Of a stretch of DNA of 64,000 bases, positions 15,001 to 30,000 are shown piece by piece (position 1 is the first letter of the stretch; each line of letters starts with the position of its first letter). Origin of the DNA: Alitta virens (Eukaryota; Annelida; Polychaeta; Phyllodocida; Nereididae). The DNA is taken from the NCBI GenBank assembly GCA_932294295.1, contig OW028573.1:58815829-58879828 (forward strand), given 5' to 3'. The translations under genes were made by a program, and so were the position numbers. The notes under the pieces were generated by a model, which saw nothing but the letters and a program-made list of their open reading frames with translations, did not search any database and was not told where the DNA came from.

Positions 15001-18000
15001 CAGACGCGATGTACTACAGGCATTTCTTTATATATATATCATTTTATATATCTTGTATTATGAAACACCGGATAGGTTCTGTACAATAGATGACAGGATT
15101 GGGATACTCAGCTTTCATTTAAGATAATGACATACTAAGGACAATATACTTCATCTGACACAGTACTTTCGATAAATCTACATTATTCACCCAGCACATC
15201 ACACTGCAGTCAAATAAAAGTCTCCGAGAAAATGATGAATCGTTGCTTCCGTGCGAACCTGACCCACCCCTAGAGCGCCATTTAAAAGTCCAAAAATAGA
15301 AAGAGATGCAGACTGAGCACTTTGCTTGCCCATCTCAGAAAGGTCATCATCACCATCATCAGCTGAGGACCAGCATCAGCAGCAGCAGCAGCAGCAGCAA
15401 GGTGGCATGATGGACATTAAGCTCAGCTGGCAATCAAACCGTCTCTAATGTGATGACCTGCTGCTGATGCACCTTGAAGCCATGGCCAATGGCAGATCGC
15501 ACTTAAATCATAGCACGTGATGCTGAGCCTGCCAAAGAGGCCTAAGAGGGCAGCATGACCTTAACACCTCCTCCTGCATCAGCCGCATCATCAGCAGCAG
15601 CATCACAAACACTATTAGAGGCAGAATTGTCACAAACAATAGGATCAATTAGCAACTGAAAAGGGCAGCACAGCATTAGAAAGTAGCGCCACACATGCAG
15701 TGCGAATACAAAATGTACTTTAAATAGTGTTCATACACCAAATACGACAATAGGGAAAACAAATGTTACTGAAAAATTGCATCAAAAAATTCACAGAAAC
15801 AATAAAAGAAAGGAAGCCTCCGCGCTCTTTTTCACAATAGGTAATTTTCATTGAATAACGAAGCTGACTTAATTTCAATCAGAAGCAACGATTCAACCTG
15901 CTCATTCGAGTTCTACTTAAATCTTGATTTGAATGGGTTTAATCCACAATCTGCCAGGCAGTACAACCAAATGCACTTGATGAAAGCTGCACACAAAAGC
16001 CACTGATTGCACACAGACTACAAAAAAGTGTTCAGCCAAGTTCAAATATTTCCCCAGTCTGCCCAAAGACCAGACACATTGAAAACAAGACTGGTAAACA
16101 GTGCCACTGGAAAAACAATTTCCTGATTAGGCCACAGTTTTTATCTCATGTTTTACTGACCTGACAACATGGTTTGCCAAAATGAAACCAGAAATACTTA
16201 AAAGTGACCTTTTAAATGTCGCAGATATTTTGGGAGCTTGATAGTATAATAGACTTAGCAGAATGCCATATGTATTACATTGCATTTGAGGAAACATAAA
16301 CGTGAGAAGTAATGGCCATTTAGAAGTTACGGAGGTCTGGCAAATGCCACATGCATCTTCATAACAATTATTTATCATTTCTGACAAGTTGTTGTGCCCT
16401 GATTTAAATCCAAACACGATGGAATTATAATATCCAGGATGTCAGGCCTTACTGAGCTGTGAGATAAACTTGGCAACTCGTAAATGTAGTTAAATCAACT
16501 TAAATGAACAGATAGTCTGGTAGCCAATTCAATGACTAATATCACAAGTAACATCACCTGTCATATTCATATTTCACCACACACGTGCATTAGATTAGTC
16601 TAGATTCAGTACGAGTTGGCCCATCCATTGCACAGTGAAAATGTGAATGAAATGTTTTTCTGAAGACGGCTCAAGGCATTTGCCGTTCTCCAGCATGTCC
16701 ACCAGCATTTGCCAGAATGAGCCAAGCAAAGGGGAGATTTAATAATTCCACCTGACAGCTGAGGGTTTTGATCTGGCTGTCCAAACTATTCTCCCTGTGC
16801 AGGTGGGGTGCAGTTCAATAATGGCAGGACTCGCAGCACGAGGCAAAGAGGTCCTGCAGCCCGTAACATTAGGCGCTGACAATGCAGCCTGGCTGCCTAA
16901 TGCATGTCTGCCAGCAACCCATCATCGTCTCACATTAACAGGAAAATCCTGCAGGATGACAACATTGTGTAGCCTTGGCTCAACACAGGCTTTGGCAGTA
17001 GCAGTAACAGCAGCAGCAACAGCAGCAGCAGAGTCAGACAAAGGGTTCAAAGACTAACACAATACTCCCTTGCATACCTTGAACTAACAAGAGAGAGTAC
17101 ACAGCATCCCCAGTGCTCAGGGTGAACCCCCTGCACCACAACAATCCTTGTAATGAGGGTTAACTCGTCAGATGTTCCTGGTGAAGTTTCCCACAGGAAA
17201 AAGACAACTCCCAAACCACCCATCTTATCAATATGTGTAATCAGTCAGAGATTGAGCGTTTGATCAGGGAACCTACATTGAATTACAGGGCTCACACGCC
17301 ACCCCTGACTCTGTTATTTCCTCCAGCACTTTCAGGCTGGTGGGTAAGCTGTTGACCCTCTCCTGACCCCTCCCCTCATTCCGTGTCTGTAGCCGACGTT
17401 ATTGGGAGGACAACTTGATGAAACTCCATTCTGTGACCTGCCCCAGCACTTCCGGTTCACCGTGCTGACACCTACTGGGACCTAAATGTAATCGAGGATG
17501 GCTCTGGCTCGAAATATTAAAGCAAATATCTGCAGCAACATTCCGAGTGAACACAGCTCTAAGTGAATCACGCAATGCGACTGCATGTGACATCGTTAAC
17601 AATTACGCGTCACCTGCATGTAATGGGACCTCTAATATTGCTTCAGATTCCTCCATTATTCAGCTAATGTCACTGCGCAATGTCACATCACCACTCATGT
17701 AATGCCAAGCTCAAATGCATAGTTTATCATGCTGTTAACAATCCCATAGATGCACCACTGTTACACACAAAGCATGTGCATTAGGTCTGTCTGTAGATCC
17801 ACTTCATTGAAATCACTGACTGCACCAGTAGATCACAGCAACAGAGCTACAGAGTAGTGATGCAGAGTCAACAGAATCACTATTGTTTCCAGCGCATCCA
17901 CAGACATCAATTCCGCAGCATCATCCACTGTTCGCTGCAGCCATAAATCGCAGAGTAAGCATCACCCAGGGGACCACCTCGTTTCCCTCTCCACCCTTTC

Positions 18001-21000
18001 TTAGCACTAATAATCCCAGAGTTCTTCAACGCGTCATGCTCCAACAGTACGGCCGTCATCGGTCACCGAAGCGTTCTGTCATCCGCGTCCTTGACGTTTC
18101 ATGCCATGGGCAACTCTTAATAACTACACTGGGATTCACTTAATCATCATCCCCTGCAGATTATGGCTGTCCTGACTTGCGCCCAAGTTATGGCTACTCT
18201 GTGCAAAGAAGCCCTTGGGTGTGACAAACAATATCTTACACGTACTGACTGGATTTATCACACCCTGCTTTGACACAAGCCCATACATCACCTGCTAAAG
18301 TGTAAAGTGTGCAGTTTCTTGTCAATATTTCACGATGCTAAGGATCACAATGTACACACATGGTCTATTCTACTAAACATATCTACTCTTTGCAGCATCT
18401 TTAATCCAACTACAGCGACTTACCAAGGTGAAGCTGTTCGGAGAGGCTGCCCATCTTCTCACCCTTTCCAATGCCCATGTGTGTTTGATCTGAAAAATAT
18501 CAAACAAAAAATCAAAACATGAGAAATATTACATAGTTCAGAAAAAGACACATTAAAGAGGTCATTCACCTAAAAGTGAATGCCCCACCACAGCAAGAAA
18601 AGATCAGTGCATGATTTGGCTGAAATCCATGTCGACTGGGTAGAGAATCGAACTGGCTTGCTTCAGATTTCACTTGATTGCATGCAGTGACCAGCTTTGT
18701 AAGGAATTTATGACAAATTGATGAGGGGGGCCACTTGTGGGTGTGATAAACCTGTTTGCAAATGAGCCAAGGGAGGCCATGGGCTTGCAAAGCCTTGCAC
18801 TATTGTTGCCTGGCCTGTGTTACCTGTGGGCCAGGTCAGATAATCACTTCTAATGCAGGGAGCGTGCAGCCAGCACTTGTATTGATCGAGGTAAATCACC
18901 TTCAGACAGTAGCAGGCTGCCTTGCATAGAAATTTTGCTGTGGGGCCTCCTATACACATCCACTGGAAATCTTTGAAGGAATTTCCGAGAGCTTCAAACC
19001 GACTAAGATAAAGTGCACGTTTTACACATTAACGGCAGCGAACAATGGTACAGTACAATGGTGCACATCAATGTCGCGTGATGCAGGCGAACAATGCGGT
19101 CTCAGTTTGCCGTCCATTTGTCCAGAAAGTAGCCTCTCTCTCGCTTAGAGGGGACATTCCCGGCATGTTCTAACAATGTCTTTGGAGCTAATTGCAGACG
19201 CCTCCATTTTCCACCCTGCATTTATCCTAATGAACTGGTCTAAGTGGTCTTCTTTGTCACCTGTCATTATGTGCACCAAGGTGTATGTGCCCTGAAAGCC
19301 AGTCCTTAACCACAGGCCTTGCACCTACAAATTTGTGGCCAGCACATCTCACCAATACTCCATCGAGGTCTCTGCCCGCGTCACTGGTAATTTGTGGCAA
19401 CAGGTGTCTGCAGTCAGGAGGAAGATGCTATAAACTATGGCACTGGAAACTGGTGCATTCACCTAAAGTCAACTTATATACTGTGGAAGGCACAAATAAC
19501 ACTACCCCGCCTGCAGACACAGTAGCCACTGATATGGTTACAGCATCGAAGTGAAATCATCTAGCAAGGTAGTCATAGACGCGTAACATTTGGTTTATAA
19601 TGTATTTTCAGCTTCGACCCTCACCAACCACACTGCATATTGTTCCTTCCATAGCTACCAGCCGCATCTGCTCTTAACTCTCTCAGTTTCAGCAACTAGG
19701 TGTAAAACTAGCATCAATTCATGGAGGTCACCTCAACATGTTCACACTGTAACTTGTCCAAACAAACTCCCATCTTGGCCAATTAACCCCTAGCCATCAA
19801 TTAAATGTCAGGCCCATGACAATTTGTATCATATCAGGAGAAGTGCAAACAACAAGGGTCAGAAGTTTATCAGCATCCCGCATCCTGCAAAGTTAGCATT
19901 AACACCAGGATAGGAAGCAGGACCTGCCCATTGTCTAACACTGCCTCGCTTGTCTGTTGTAATGTATACTGCACTGTGCATGCACATGTCCTTCTATTCA
20001 CATGTCCTTCTATTCACATGTCCTTCTATTGAATATTAATTAAAATGTACACGCTTCAACAGTGGCATGCTTCAACTTAAGCCTGCTGTGCACATGCAGT
20101 CAAATTAAAAAAAAATCTTCTTTCCAACTCGTAACTTTACATCTCATGTAATGTTAAAATATAATGTGAAGAATACATATTAATAGAAAGGCATTGCAAT
20201 AAAACTGATGACAGTAGAACAATATGAAGGTGCTGTAATTTTTGGTTTGACTGTAGTGTTAACACAAACACAAGTTGAACGAAGGTAAAGTTCACAAAAA
20301 ACAGCACCACTGTCACACTAACAACATAGCAATTAATGCTATCTTTTAACAAGAGAATGTGTAAATTCATCATAAACTTTCAGAAGTTTACCACAAACTG
20401 GGACAAATATAAATTTTTCAAAGCAGAAAATTGAATCTAGCAACATCTTATGTGTGTTAATGTAGTACTTGTCGCCAAACATTTTAGAGTCAATTATTTA
20501 TTTATTCAATATCAATTCGTGTATGCAGTGACCCGGGTAAGTAGTGTGCTGTGGAAATGAGAATGTTGTTATTACACATGAGGGTGCTGCTGGGTGAAGT
20601 TGTCAACGGAGTGTAATAATATATTCATCAAAATATGGGAGGCTGGGAATTGAATTATACTTGCTGACATAAATATTGCGGATGTGTGCCATGAAAGAGA
20701 ATTCATGAATGTCAATAAATGCCATGTGGCTAAATAATCGCCATGACCTAAATCCCAAACAACAAAGGGGGTCAGCACATCCGGGCACTGACAATTATTA
20801 ACACCCTCAACAATGTTTTGCACAATATAATGCAAAGTATCAAGTAAAACGCAAAAAAAATACATCACAATAGTACATGCTAAACAATCCATATTACCGT
20901 TAATAATTAATAAAGTCAATTGGGATGATACTGTCAACTTGTCAACTTGACACTGCGAATAATCAGATTAATTAATAATAGATGATATATATCATTATTC

Positions 21001-24000
21001 TGGTTCCTGATTGTTTTGTTCATTGATATATCGGTCTCTGATGTCGGAAAAAAAGTATGCTCCATTGATGGTCCCGCCAGACTAGCTCATTTAACAGTGT
21101 TCTAACATGAAATGGTAAAACGTTTATTCAGAACTAGATTTTATAGTGTCTCTATTTACTATTTAAAAAAAAGAAGCTTGGACACGGCACCAATAGCACA
21201 CGTTGAAACGCGATGTTTCCATAAAGACCCAACCAACAGTCGGGGAGCTCATTTGTTGAATTATTGATCATGTTGTATCAATTATCGCCACTTCATCACA
21301 CCATCAATTAAGTCCAACAAATTATCGATGACTTGCGGCTTTTCCCTTTTATGATTCTGCCAAAATCACTCTGGCGACTGACATCCTCTATAAACAATAA
21401 TACTTAAATGGCATGGAGGCATAGATCATTATTTCGAAGGTCAAATACTGATTAAATGGTCACCGATTTACTCACAAACCTCAACAGCTCTGATTTCACC
21501 AGCAAAATGAAGTTCCTAACATCCAATAATATTCTTGAAATTATTTGAGTCAATATATCATACCCAAAGAATGTCAAATTTCCATTTTACAGCAAATCTC
21601 ACCTTTCATTACTTCCCATCGTGGAGGAAATTACCCAATTTTAAGGAGCAGTCTGTAAATAAACTGTCCTAGACGTACTCATTACAAATAACAAAGTTGT
21701 CACCAACCCTCTCAGCATGTAAATGAAGCCCAAGCCTAATCATTATCAGGCCCCATATTAACAACATTGCAGCATTTTCCAGATTAATAACTTCATGAAG
21801 CCAAGTTATTCTTTGAGCTCTTAACAAATATTTCATGCCTGGCCAATCACAAAAGCCTCTCCATCTGCAACATTTCCCCTTCATAAAAACAACGTCGATA
21901 TATTTGGGTGAGCTTCACAATGAAGTATTTCACAAAGCAGGCAGTTACCTCGTTGCTTAGTTATCGAATAAAAGGTTTCTTTTTTGTAATATGAAGAAAT
22001 TTTGACAGGATGTTTGATGTTTATGTTAGGTTTTGTAACATTTTTCCTTAATTTCTTTTTTTGTCACAGAGAAAAAATGGTGCTCTACCTTGGTGTTGAA
22101 CTCAGGACCTTGCGCACAGGAAGCAAAAATGTCAACCGTAATCTTGCGAATGAAACGCTTCAACAATACCCTCTTTCGACATTGCATATGCCTTCTTTTA
22201 CCTCTACTTCACAGATATTATTACTTGTATGTTTTGGAATCTAATACAATACTAGAATATTTACTAACCTCTTTAGACTTAGCATCCAGCCTGACCACAC
22301 TCTCCTTGGTGATGCCTAGCAACATGGGCACCAGTTTGTTCTTGCCTTTCATCTTCTCCTGCAATCAACAGATAAAAGGATTTCAATCAAACATAAAAAT
22401 AACAGCAATTGGTAAAACCTCTTCATACGAGAAAGCTATTATTGCCACAATTATTCATCACTTTAGTTCAAGCTTCAAAATGGAATATAAAAGCAGAAGA
22501 AATGCCAAAATCTCTCCACAAATGAAACCTTTGTCATTATTGGCAGAAGTATTCATCCCTTAAAATGAGCTTTAGTGCTTCATTAATACATCTTAGTGCA
22601 GTATTCTAGTATTCTAGTTAATACGGGACACCCAACAAAATATGTTCATTAATAATCTGATACAAATATTAAAAACAACGTACAATTTCAGAAAACAATC
22701 TAATATACAGATTAACACAAGCAATACAACGTCTATATGTGATCAACAGACAGTATTAGAGTTTGTGTACAGGGCCCAAAGACTAGGAAGGCAGATTACA
22801 GTGCGTCAGAGACTAGTAAGCACTGCATGGTAATCTATGTCAATCTCACTGGAGGCTGCTTTGAACTTCATCTGCTGAGATGTACGAAAAAGCTCATTAA
22901 TGGAAGAAAAAAAAGGAAGATTTGGAAGTTTGATGTTATCAACATGATGGGGATGTGGTTTTTATCATCTCTGTACCAAGGATGCTGTTTAGTCTAAGCT
23001 CTATATCTGCAGCAGCATCTCCTACTAATAGCCTCCTCATTTCTCCTTCAATATCAATATCCCCTCTCAAATGTCAATATCCCTCTCAGCAGCCGGATAA
23101 CGTCCATATCTCCTTATTTCAGGGGCATGAATAAATTTGCATACATTAAGCCAGACGTAATTAACCTCGCCTTGCAAAGATCCCCTTTGAGTTGGCCATC
23201 ACGCCCTTCACAGGTGATGTTCAGTCTCTGATCAGAAATATCGCATTCATCACAAAGACGTCTTCTATAGAAGTAGATCCTGCACGACCACATCAAGAGA
23301 CTCCAAATAAATACAAATCATAACATCTGCTGTCTGCATGATCTCTCTTATAAAAAATATCTAATATTTATCTCCAACAAATCTAACTGCTGACGACAGT
23401 TTTTGATATTTCTAGAGGATGAAGCTGCTTACTCCGCTCACCGAACTAAATTTCCACGTAACGTTGTCACGTCTCACATTCAGAAAACGTATTAATTCTT
23501 TTGAAGCATCACATAAAGGTAATTCTTTGAAGAAGTTCATATTCTGTGATATTTTCATTTGTCTGAAAATGTCGATGAGAGAAAAAAGTGTCAGACAGTT
23601 GTCATAACAACAGACAATCCAAAGAAAATAAGAGGCTTTCCTGGTTCTTTAATACATTAAAAAACATAACGGCGAAGACCACGAAGTAAAGAACATTATG
23701 CTGAAATATGTATTTGTTTTGCAGAGCAGCTGCATAATTTATTGTTTTTCATAGTTGTTAACATTAAGTTGTAAGTTATTTGGGTGTGGCTTGACACAAT
23801 TAATTCTTACTACAAGAACCATGTTTGCATTAGCCATAATCCAAAGAAATCGACTTTAAAATCACAAATGCACATTTGAAACTTTGGTTATTTTAGGAAT
23901 CACTCAAAAGACCTGATTTCCAAGCCATTTGTTCGCATCTCTACGGTGCTATTCGTGGCGCCATAGTAAGCTTAGACTACAGGGCAAAAACTTATTTTGT

Positions 24001-27000
24001 GTTTAGTTACCACGAAACATGCAGCAACATTTTCTGATTACGTCTACAAAGCATGTTCTTGTGAAATTAAACTCTGAAAAATAACAGTGTCTCTTTTCCC
24101 TTTGGCATTGCGTCTGGCTGGTAATACTAGATTCAAAAACGCATAATACCATGGCAACAGTTACTTTTTTCATTTCATATGACATATATTGTTATTTTGT
24201 TGAAACAATGGAATTCAATACATAACAATCTCAGAAAGTCTTTTTGCATCAATAAAAACCATTACTGGACTGTAAAAATATTACAATTTATTATAATGAC
24301 TTAAAGTATTTATAATAAATTGGATTATTGGATTCTTTACATATTTTCCTTCATCAGGCAAATTATAAGAGCATTGTTATCACTGACAACCGGAGGGAAG
24401 AGTAATGTCATAATGGTGTGATTACGTCAGCAGGGCAGTGCAGTGGAGACAGAGAGACGGCCATGTTTGTGGAGGGAGCAGGGGGCCGTAAGTCTGGTGC
24501 ATGGCGTCGGCAAATGTGTGATTCTTGCAGATAAGTGGGCGTCGGGGTTGGGAAGTCAGGTAATTGATGGCGATGGTGATGGGGATGAGGCCTGGATGCT
24601 GAGACATCGGGTGAAAGCTCACCACCTTGACTTGCACCTGCTCCATCTCCCGCCTCTCGCCAGACACGCGAGAAACCGCGAGATTACGTCCCCAGCCGTG
24701 ACGTCATCAACTAGCAGCACTGGAGACGGCGGCCATTAAATTCCACTACAACTCGCCCACTACTGAGCACGGAGTTTTAGTGAGGAAAATTCTCGTGAAA
24801 GGAGGCTTAACTCCTAATTCCGGTTGTCATGATGCTGTTAGGCTGTCAAGGTTGCGAGACAGCAACAGGAAAATAAACGAGCTTGTTAAGATTAAAACCA
24901 AACGCTCCTGAAAGGAAACAGCCAGTTCCTTGGTTATGCTGGAAATCTAAAGTTAGCTGCACGTGTGTCACTCTATTAGGGGACTCTTATCTCTTTAAGA
25001 AAAATAAGATAGGACCTATTTTCAGTGCTTCAGAAATTTGAAGTGACGGTTGACTCTATGATTTGAGGAGGTGCTTTTGGTTGGGACATTTAGGCCAAAT
25101 ACATCCCTCATATTCTGAATGCACCTCGTAAAATTCAATATAGGCCTATCTGTTTCTCTCTGTTGTCAAAGAAATGAAAACATTTTCGCATTTCATCTGC
25201 GTCTGTCGATTTTAATCCATCGATGCCTCGTTGTGACAAAGGACAACATGGCCTAACCCCAACCCAATATTGATTCCACGGCCTTTCTTTCATTCTTCAG
25301 TTCTTGTAGGTTTTCTCCAGCAGGAAACAAAGCACTCGGGCATTCATTGTGCAAATGAAAGCTGCAGAGAGGGCTGATTTAATAGGCACATTGGGCTGGG
25401 GTCAGCACTTTTCTGGGGCTGCCCATAAAGCACTTATTTATGGTGCCTAATACAACCCGGGTTGGCTGCTGCTGGTAGTGGGGGTGATCCTGAAGCACCC
25501 TACCAACAAGACTTCGGTGTTTAGCCACAAAAACGCCTAAATCAAACCCATCACACGATACTGGTGACCTCCTCAGCCACAAGGACTGCTAGCAATGCAG
25601 TTATACACGAACACCACACGCTACTGGCTTGATTGCATCTAGTGTAGTTACACCTGCTGCCTGCTGTAGCAGTTACAGAATATGTGGCTGCGTCTAGCAT
25701 TATACGGCACAGTAGCTGCACACAATGATCTGACAGTGAATAACTTTGCTTGATTTGCCATTTCTGGCCACCTGCCAGTGTCTTATACTCCATTCACAGA
25801 GTATTGGATGGCGCCTGGGAAAGCATTACTCCTTCAGCATGTTCTCAGTAATTGCCTCGTAGCTCACTTATTTAATGCCTGGCTTCAGTTACACAAAAAC
25901 TTCGGACTTTGCACTGTCACAACTGACTTAAGAGTCTAATGAGTCCCCCTGCACAAAAGAAGGAGAGACACTGAAAATCAAGTGTGTCTAACACCTGCTC
26001 CGTGCTGAAATGTTAATAAGTGCCACAATAGCGCCTTGCATCATCCCCTTACACTTGCTAATGAGTTCCAGCTAGTTGCCCATTTCTGTTATCTGCGTTA
26101 CTATTCTTTATCTCTACTGTATCTTTGTCTTGCTTTTCTAACACAGTACCTTATCGGTAGGGCCATATAAGGTGCAAATATGTCCTAATGGTGAGGTTGT
26201 CTGAATAGTGAGAGCAATTAAAATGGCCATTACATTTCAGTGGACTGGATGCACCGTAATAATTAATCATATGGTCCCTTAATCTATCACGTTACAATTT
26301 AAATGCATTTTTTCTGAGTACATTTCATTCATCCATTCATCATTCTTGAGCAACTTAAAAGTTGCCAGCAGGTTTCGCAAATTAATAAATTAATTTAGAC
26401 ACGACATCTCTGAGGCCACATTCATTCTTTAGCGGAATAAACATCACCATAAACACAATAAAGGTAGACACTTAACCTCTTTTATTTTCATGCTTGGAAC
26501 AGAAAAAATAAAACGAATTCCCTTACACTTTAGAATTTGGTTCATAAAGGTTCAGAAGCAGGACAATATAAGGAGGGGAAACTCCACAATGCCTTTATTT
26601 AATTCCATAAGATCTGCCACAAAACATCATTATGAAGATGGGCTGCTGCTGAGGCAGGGCTGGCATTCAGATGCCAGGGAAGGGGACCACATGTCATCAG
26701 TGTGTCATGCAAAGCAAGATGTAATTCACGAAACCCTAACACTCAGTTCCTCTTTCCAAGAAGCTACATAAAAGTGTCTCCCTTATAACCAGCTCACCAT
26801 CTTTCTTACATGTTATTAATGTAACATGTAAAGACATCACAGGATGATGTATGAAAAGGATTTTGAAACATGTGTACAAAATCCCTTAGCATGTGCATAC
26901 TTTGAGCTTCATTTGAATCTAAGAAATGTATTAGCACATGGCAAAAAGTCGAATCTTTCCAACAAACTTCAACTGACATGATGTTACCAAACATCTTGCT

Positions 27001-30000
27001 GCAACCAAAACTACTTAAAAGGGAAATCCAAAAGAATTAGGCACGACGAAATCCCAAACCTGGCATTATATATGACCATATGTGCCTAAAATAACTAAGC
27101 TGGCAACGCACTGAAGTAGAACAGCTCATTTGTCGGTTAGTACTTTTTCACAGCCAAATGCCTTCAGGTAACAGTTTGAAAACGTTGCCAACAAAATCCC
27201 AAAAAAAGACAGTCACAATAATCTATCTTCTTCAGTAACGCAAGGTGACATAAACTGCAACCCCAACTATTACATAGAAATATTCTACATCATAGACACT
27301 ATTTACAAGTCGTATGAGATGAAAATGATACTACCATGGTGCAAATGAGCCATACCCTCAACTAGTGACAGTGCAACAGTGATACCAAGGCACGAACGAG
27401 CAACACTGCTAGCATATTGGCAATGCTGCAAAGTGTAATGCAAGGAGGCTTCCTGTTGCCCATACTTGCGGTGTGATTGCTAGATCAGGCTGGATCAGAG
27501 GTGGCCTGTCCTGCTGGTCCTCTGCCATGTCTGTGGGCAACTGGCAATCAAGCTCATATCAGGCACATCTCATATTTCATAGAGGACTGTGTAAACTTGA
27601 TGCCTCTCCAATAGGTCAAGCACCAAACTGCCTCTCCAGCCTGCAGACGCCATGGAAATAGGCCGTCAGCTCCTGGCTACATTCGCCTGATTGATTAAGC
27701 AATAAAAACCGAATAAATTTCATGCCATCTGCAATGCTAGATATTGCTTCCACAGCCAATGCATAAACTATGTCGTCATTGTAACACTGGTGACTAAACA
27801 AAAAACAAGGCATAACTCACGAGTCAATTCCACCAAAAACTGACAAACATCTCTTAACCGACTCTCATATTTCAATATTTAATTTAAACAAAATCATATT
27901 TTGATGTCCTCAGATTTCCAATATTATCAGATACATACTAATGATATGCTTTCACAAAGGCAATCCTTCTGAACCAGTCTATAAAATACCTGATCCTAGG
28001 ATTTAGTTAACAGCTTTAGGTGTCACCATTAGTTTTATGGAAGAAACCATGGTAAAAAATCTAACATTAAGAGAGCTCAACTATTCTTTTGTTTCGTAAG
28101 GATTCCACATATCACTGCGGATGATACCTGAGCATTACTTTGGGAATGGTAGTTTAAGAGGATTCTTCGAGTCTGGCCTATCTCCTGTTCATCTGTAGAA
28201 AGCATTTCATGACCATTATATAAAGAACAATCTCTCCCAATTCTATCAGCAGCTCAGTCTGGAGCAAAATAACTTTTCTCTGTAATTATCATTGATCTTC
28301 ATATCGATAATAACAGCAAAACTTAATCTTCCCCCTAATAATCCTCTGCAATAACTCACAATATTTTCATCTTGGATAGTTCCAGTTTCTTGCAAATTAC
28401 ACCAAGCATGAAATTGGGGAAGTTGTGAAGCAGTAACACGCCCACTGATTACATTATACCTCTAACTATGCCTGGAGCTGTGCCAGCTTGATCTAAACAT
28501 CAACAAACTGACGTCGTTGGAAATGCTCATTTTGAAAACTTAAAAGCTAAGTAAATACGAGCAGCTTCTTTCTGGGAACCATTCGCTTGAATAATTACAA
28601 ACTCTTCAGTTTTGAAGGAGGAAAATAACATCACGTGGGGCTTATTACGTGTCACGTGACTGCCGTCATGGCTGCACAAAAATATCAACTGACAGAAAAT
28701 TAAAGGCTTTAATTTTCAATCACCAAATTCCCAACAACAAACTTCCAAAACTGCAAGGCAAAATCCATCCACTAAGGTCAACATTTAAACAAAACAAAAA
28801 TCTACTTCGCTGGAATTTTGCTAATCCAATTTGTGATTCGGTAAACCAAATTGCTTTGACATATTCTTAATTGAATTGGGATTGACAGCTGTTAAAAGCA
28901 TTGGAAACCACGTGAACTGACTAAATTACTAAAACCACATCCTCATACAGTACAAAAAAAATTATCTTCTGTGGGGAGGAGGCAATGCATTTCCTGTGCA
29001 TCTTTAATTTCTCCATACAAAATAAAAATAAATAACAAATAAGTTAAATTTGAACTTACCTTAACGAGGAAAAAGGTGATTCCATAGGTTTTCAATGACC
29101 TTGCCAACTGGGTGTACTTGACCTTGGCATCTATTTCAATTAGTCCCACCAATTTTTTGTGCTCCTGAAAACAACAAAACCAATAGAATAAATAAATGAC
29201 ATAAAAACAAAGACTCGAATTGCAGAGAGACACAATAGTTCTTGGACAGCAGCTGACTCATTCCTTAAGTGTTTTCTAAATCTTTAGTACAGGGCAACAG
29301 CCATACTACGACTGAATCAGTGTAAGGAAGTACATACAGGACACCTCATTATTTTGCTTGAAGCCTTGCCTCCGGGTAACATCACATTAAACTCAGTTCT
29401 TTATACTAGACTTCATTTCAATATTTCACTTTTTATCAATATTTGGTTTGGTGGCCGACGATGGCAGCAGAGGGCAGGGTCTGGCTGCTGGAATGTCTTT
29501 GATCATTTTGCTCGATAATTGGAACATCTTGGTCAATTCCAGGCGCCACCTGCTGGTCTTGATCAAACAGAATTGCAAGGGGGACTTGTGCCATGTGGCC
29601 CACTGCCTCCTGCCAGACTCTGACAACCAATTACGCTGCCAGTGTCTGCCTGGACTCCCATCAGCCCAATCATCAAGCCAAATTCTAACTAGATTCCAAG
29701 CACCACCTCAGTCTTCGTTAGATCTTCCGCCACTCTCTTTCTCCACTCTTTCATCTGTGCATTCCAGTCCACCTCTGTGTATACACTGAGGGCACTGACC
29801 TAAACCTTTACTTTTCGCTTTGACCAAGTGTATAAAATGTGTTATGCAGCATACAGCAGAAGAAAAAGGATGAGGCACACTGCCTTATTGTATTTGGTTG
29901 CATTGAATTATTGCCACATAAAACAAGAAAATTCACATTGAATTGACCTTTATGTCCATATTTTCATTTCAGAAATGAGACATGCTCACCCACGGGCAAG

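Larger units (their letters stand above)
12423..18423 (-). other. Talin intron between exons 8 and 9
   Basis: 6001 bp. It contains the perfect 27-bp inverted repeat and G12 run (14371-14440), CAG tracts at 15377 and 16995, and RFX-like words around 13312-13360. No gene was recognised. Confidence 0.9.
18490..22268 (-). other. Talin intron between exons 7 and 8
   Basis: 3779 bp. It holds the 16-bp tandem repeat at 19983, AT-rich palindromic sequence near 20978 (ATGATATATATCAT) and the SINE-head fragment at 22058-22142. A 157-codon plus-strand frame at 22090-22563 overlaps exon 7 antisense and is considered chance. Confidence 0.9.
22359..29059 (-). other. Talin intron between exons 6 and 7
   Basis: 6701 bp. 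The main content is the CpG-rich CRE/YY1 block at 24420-24745, the nearby AT-rich inverted repeat and an X-box-like word at 24149. No gene was recognised. Confidence 0.9.

Noticed and set aside
22090..22563. 157-codon plus-strand open frame
   Set aside because: It runs antisense through talin exon 7 and a SINE-like fragment, so it is a shadow of other features.
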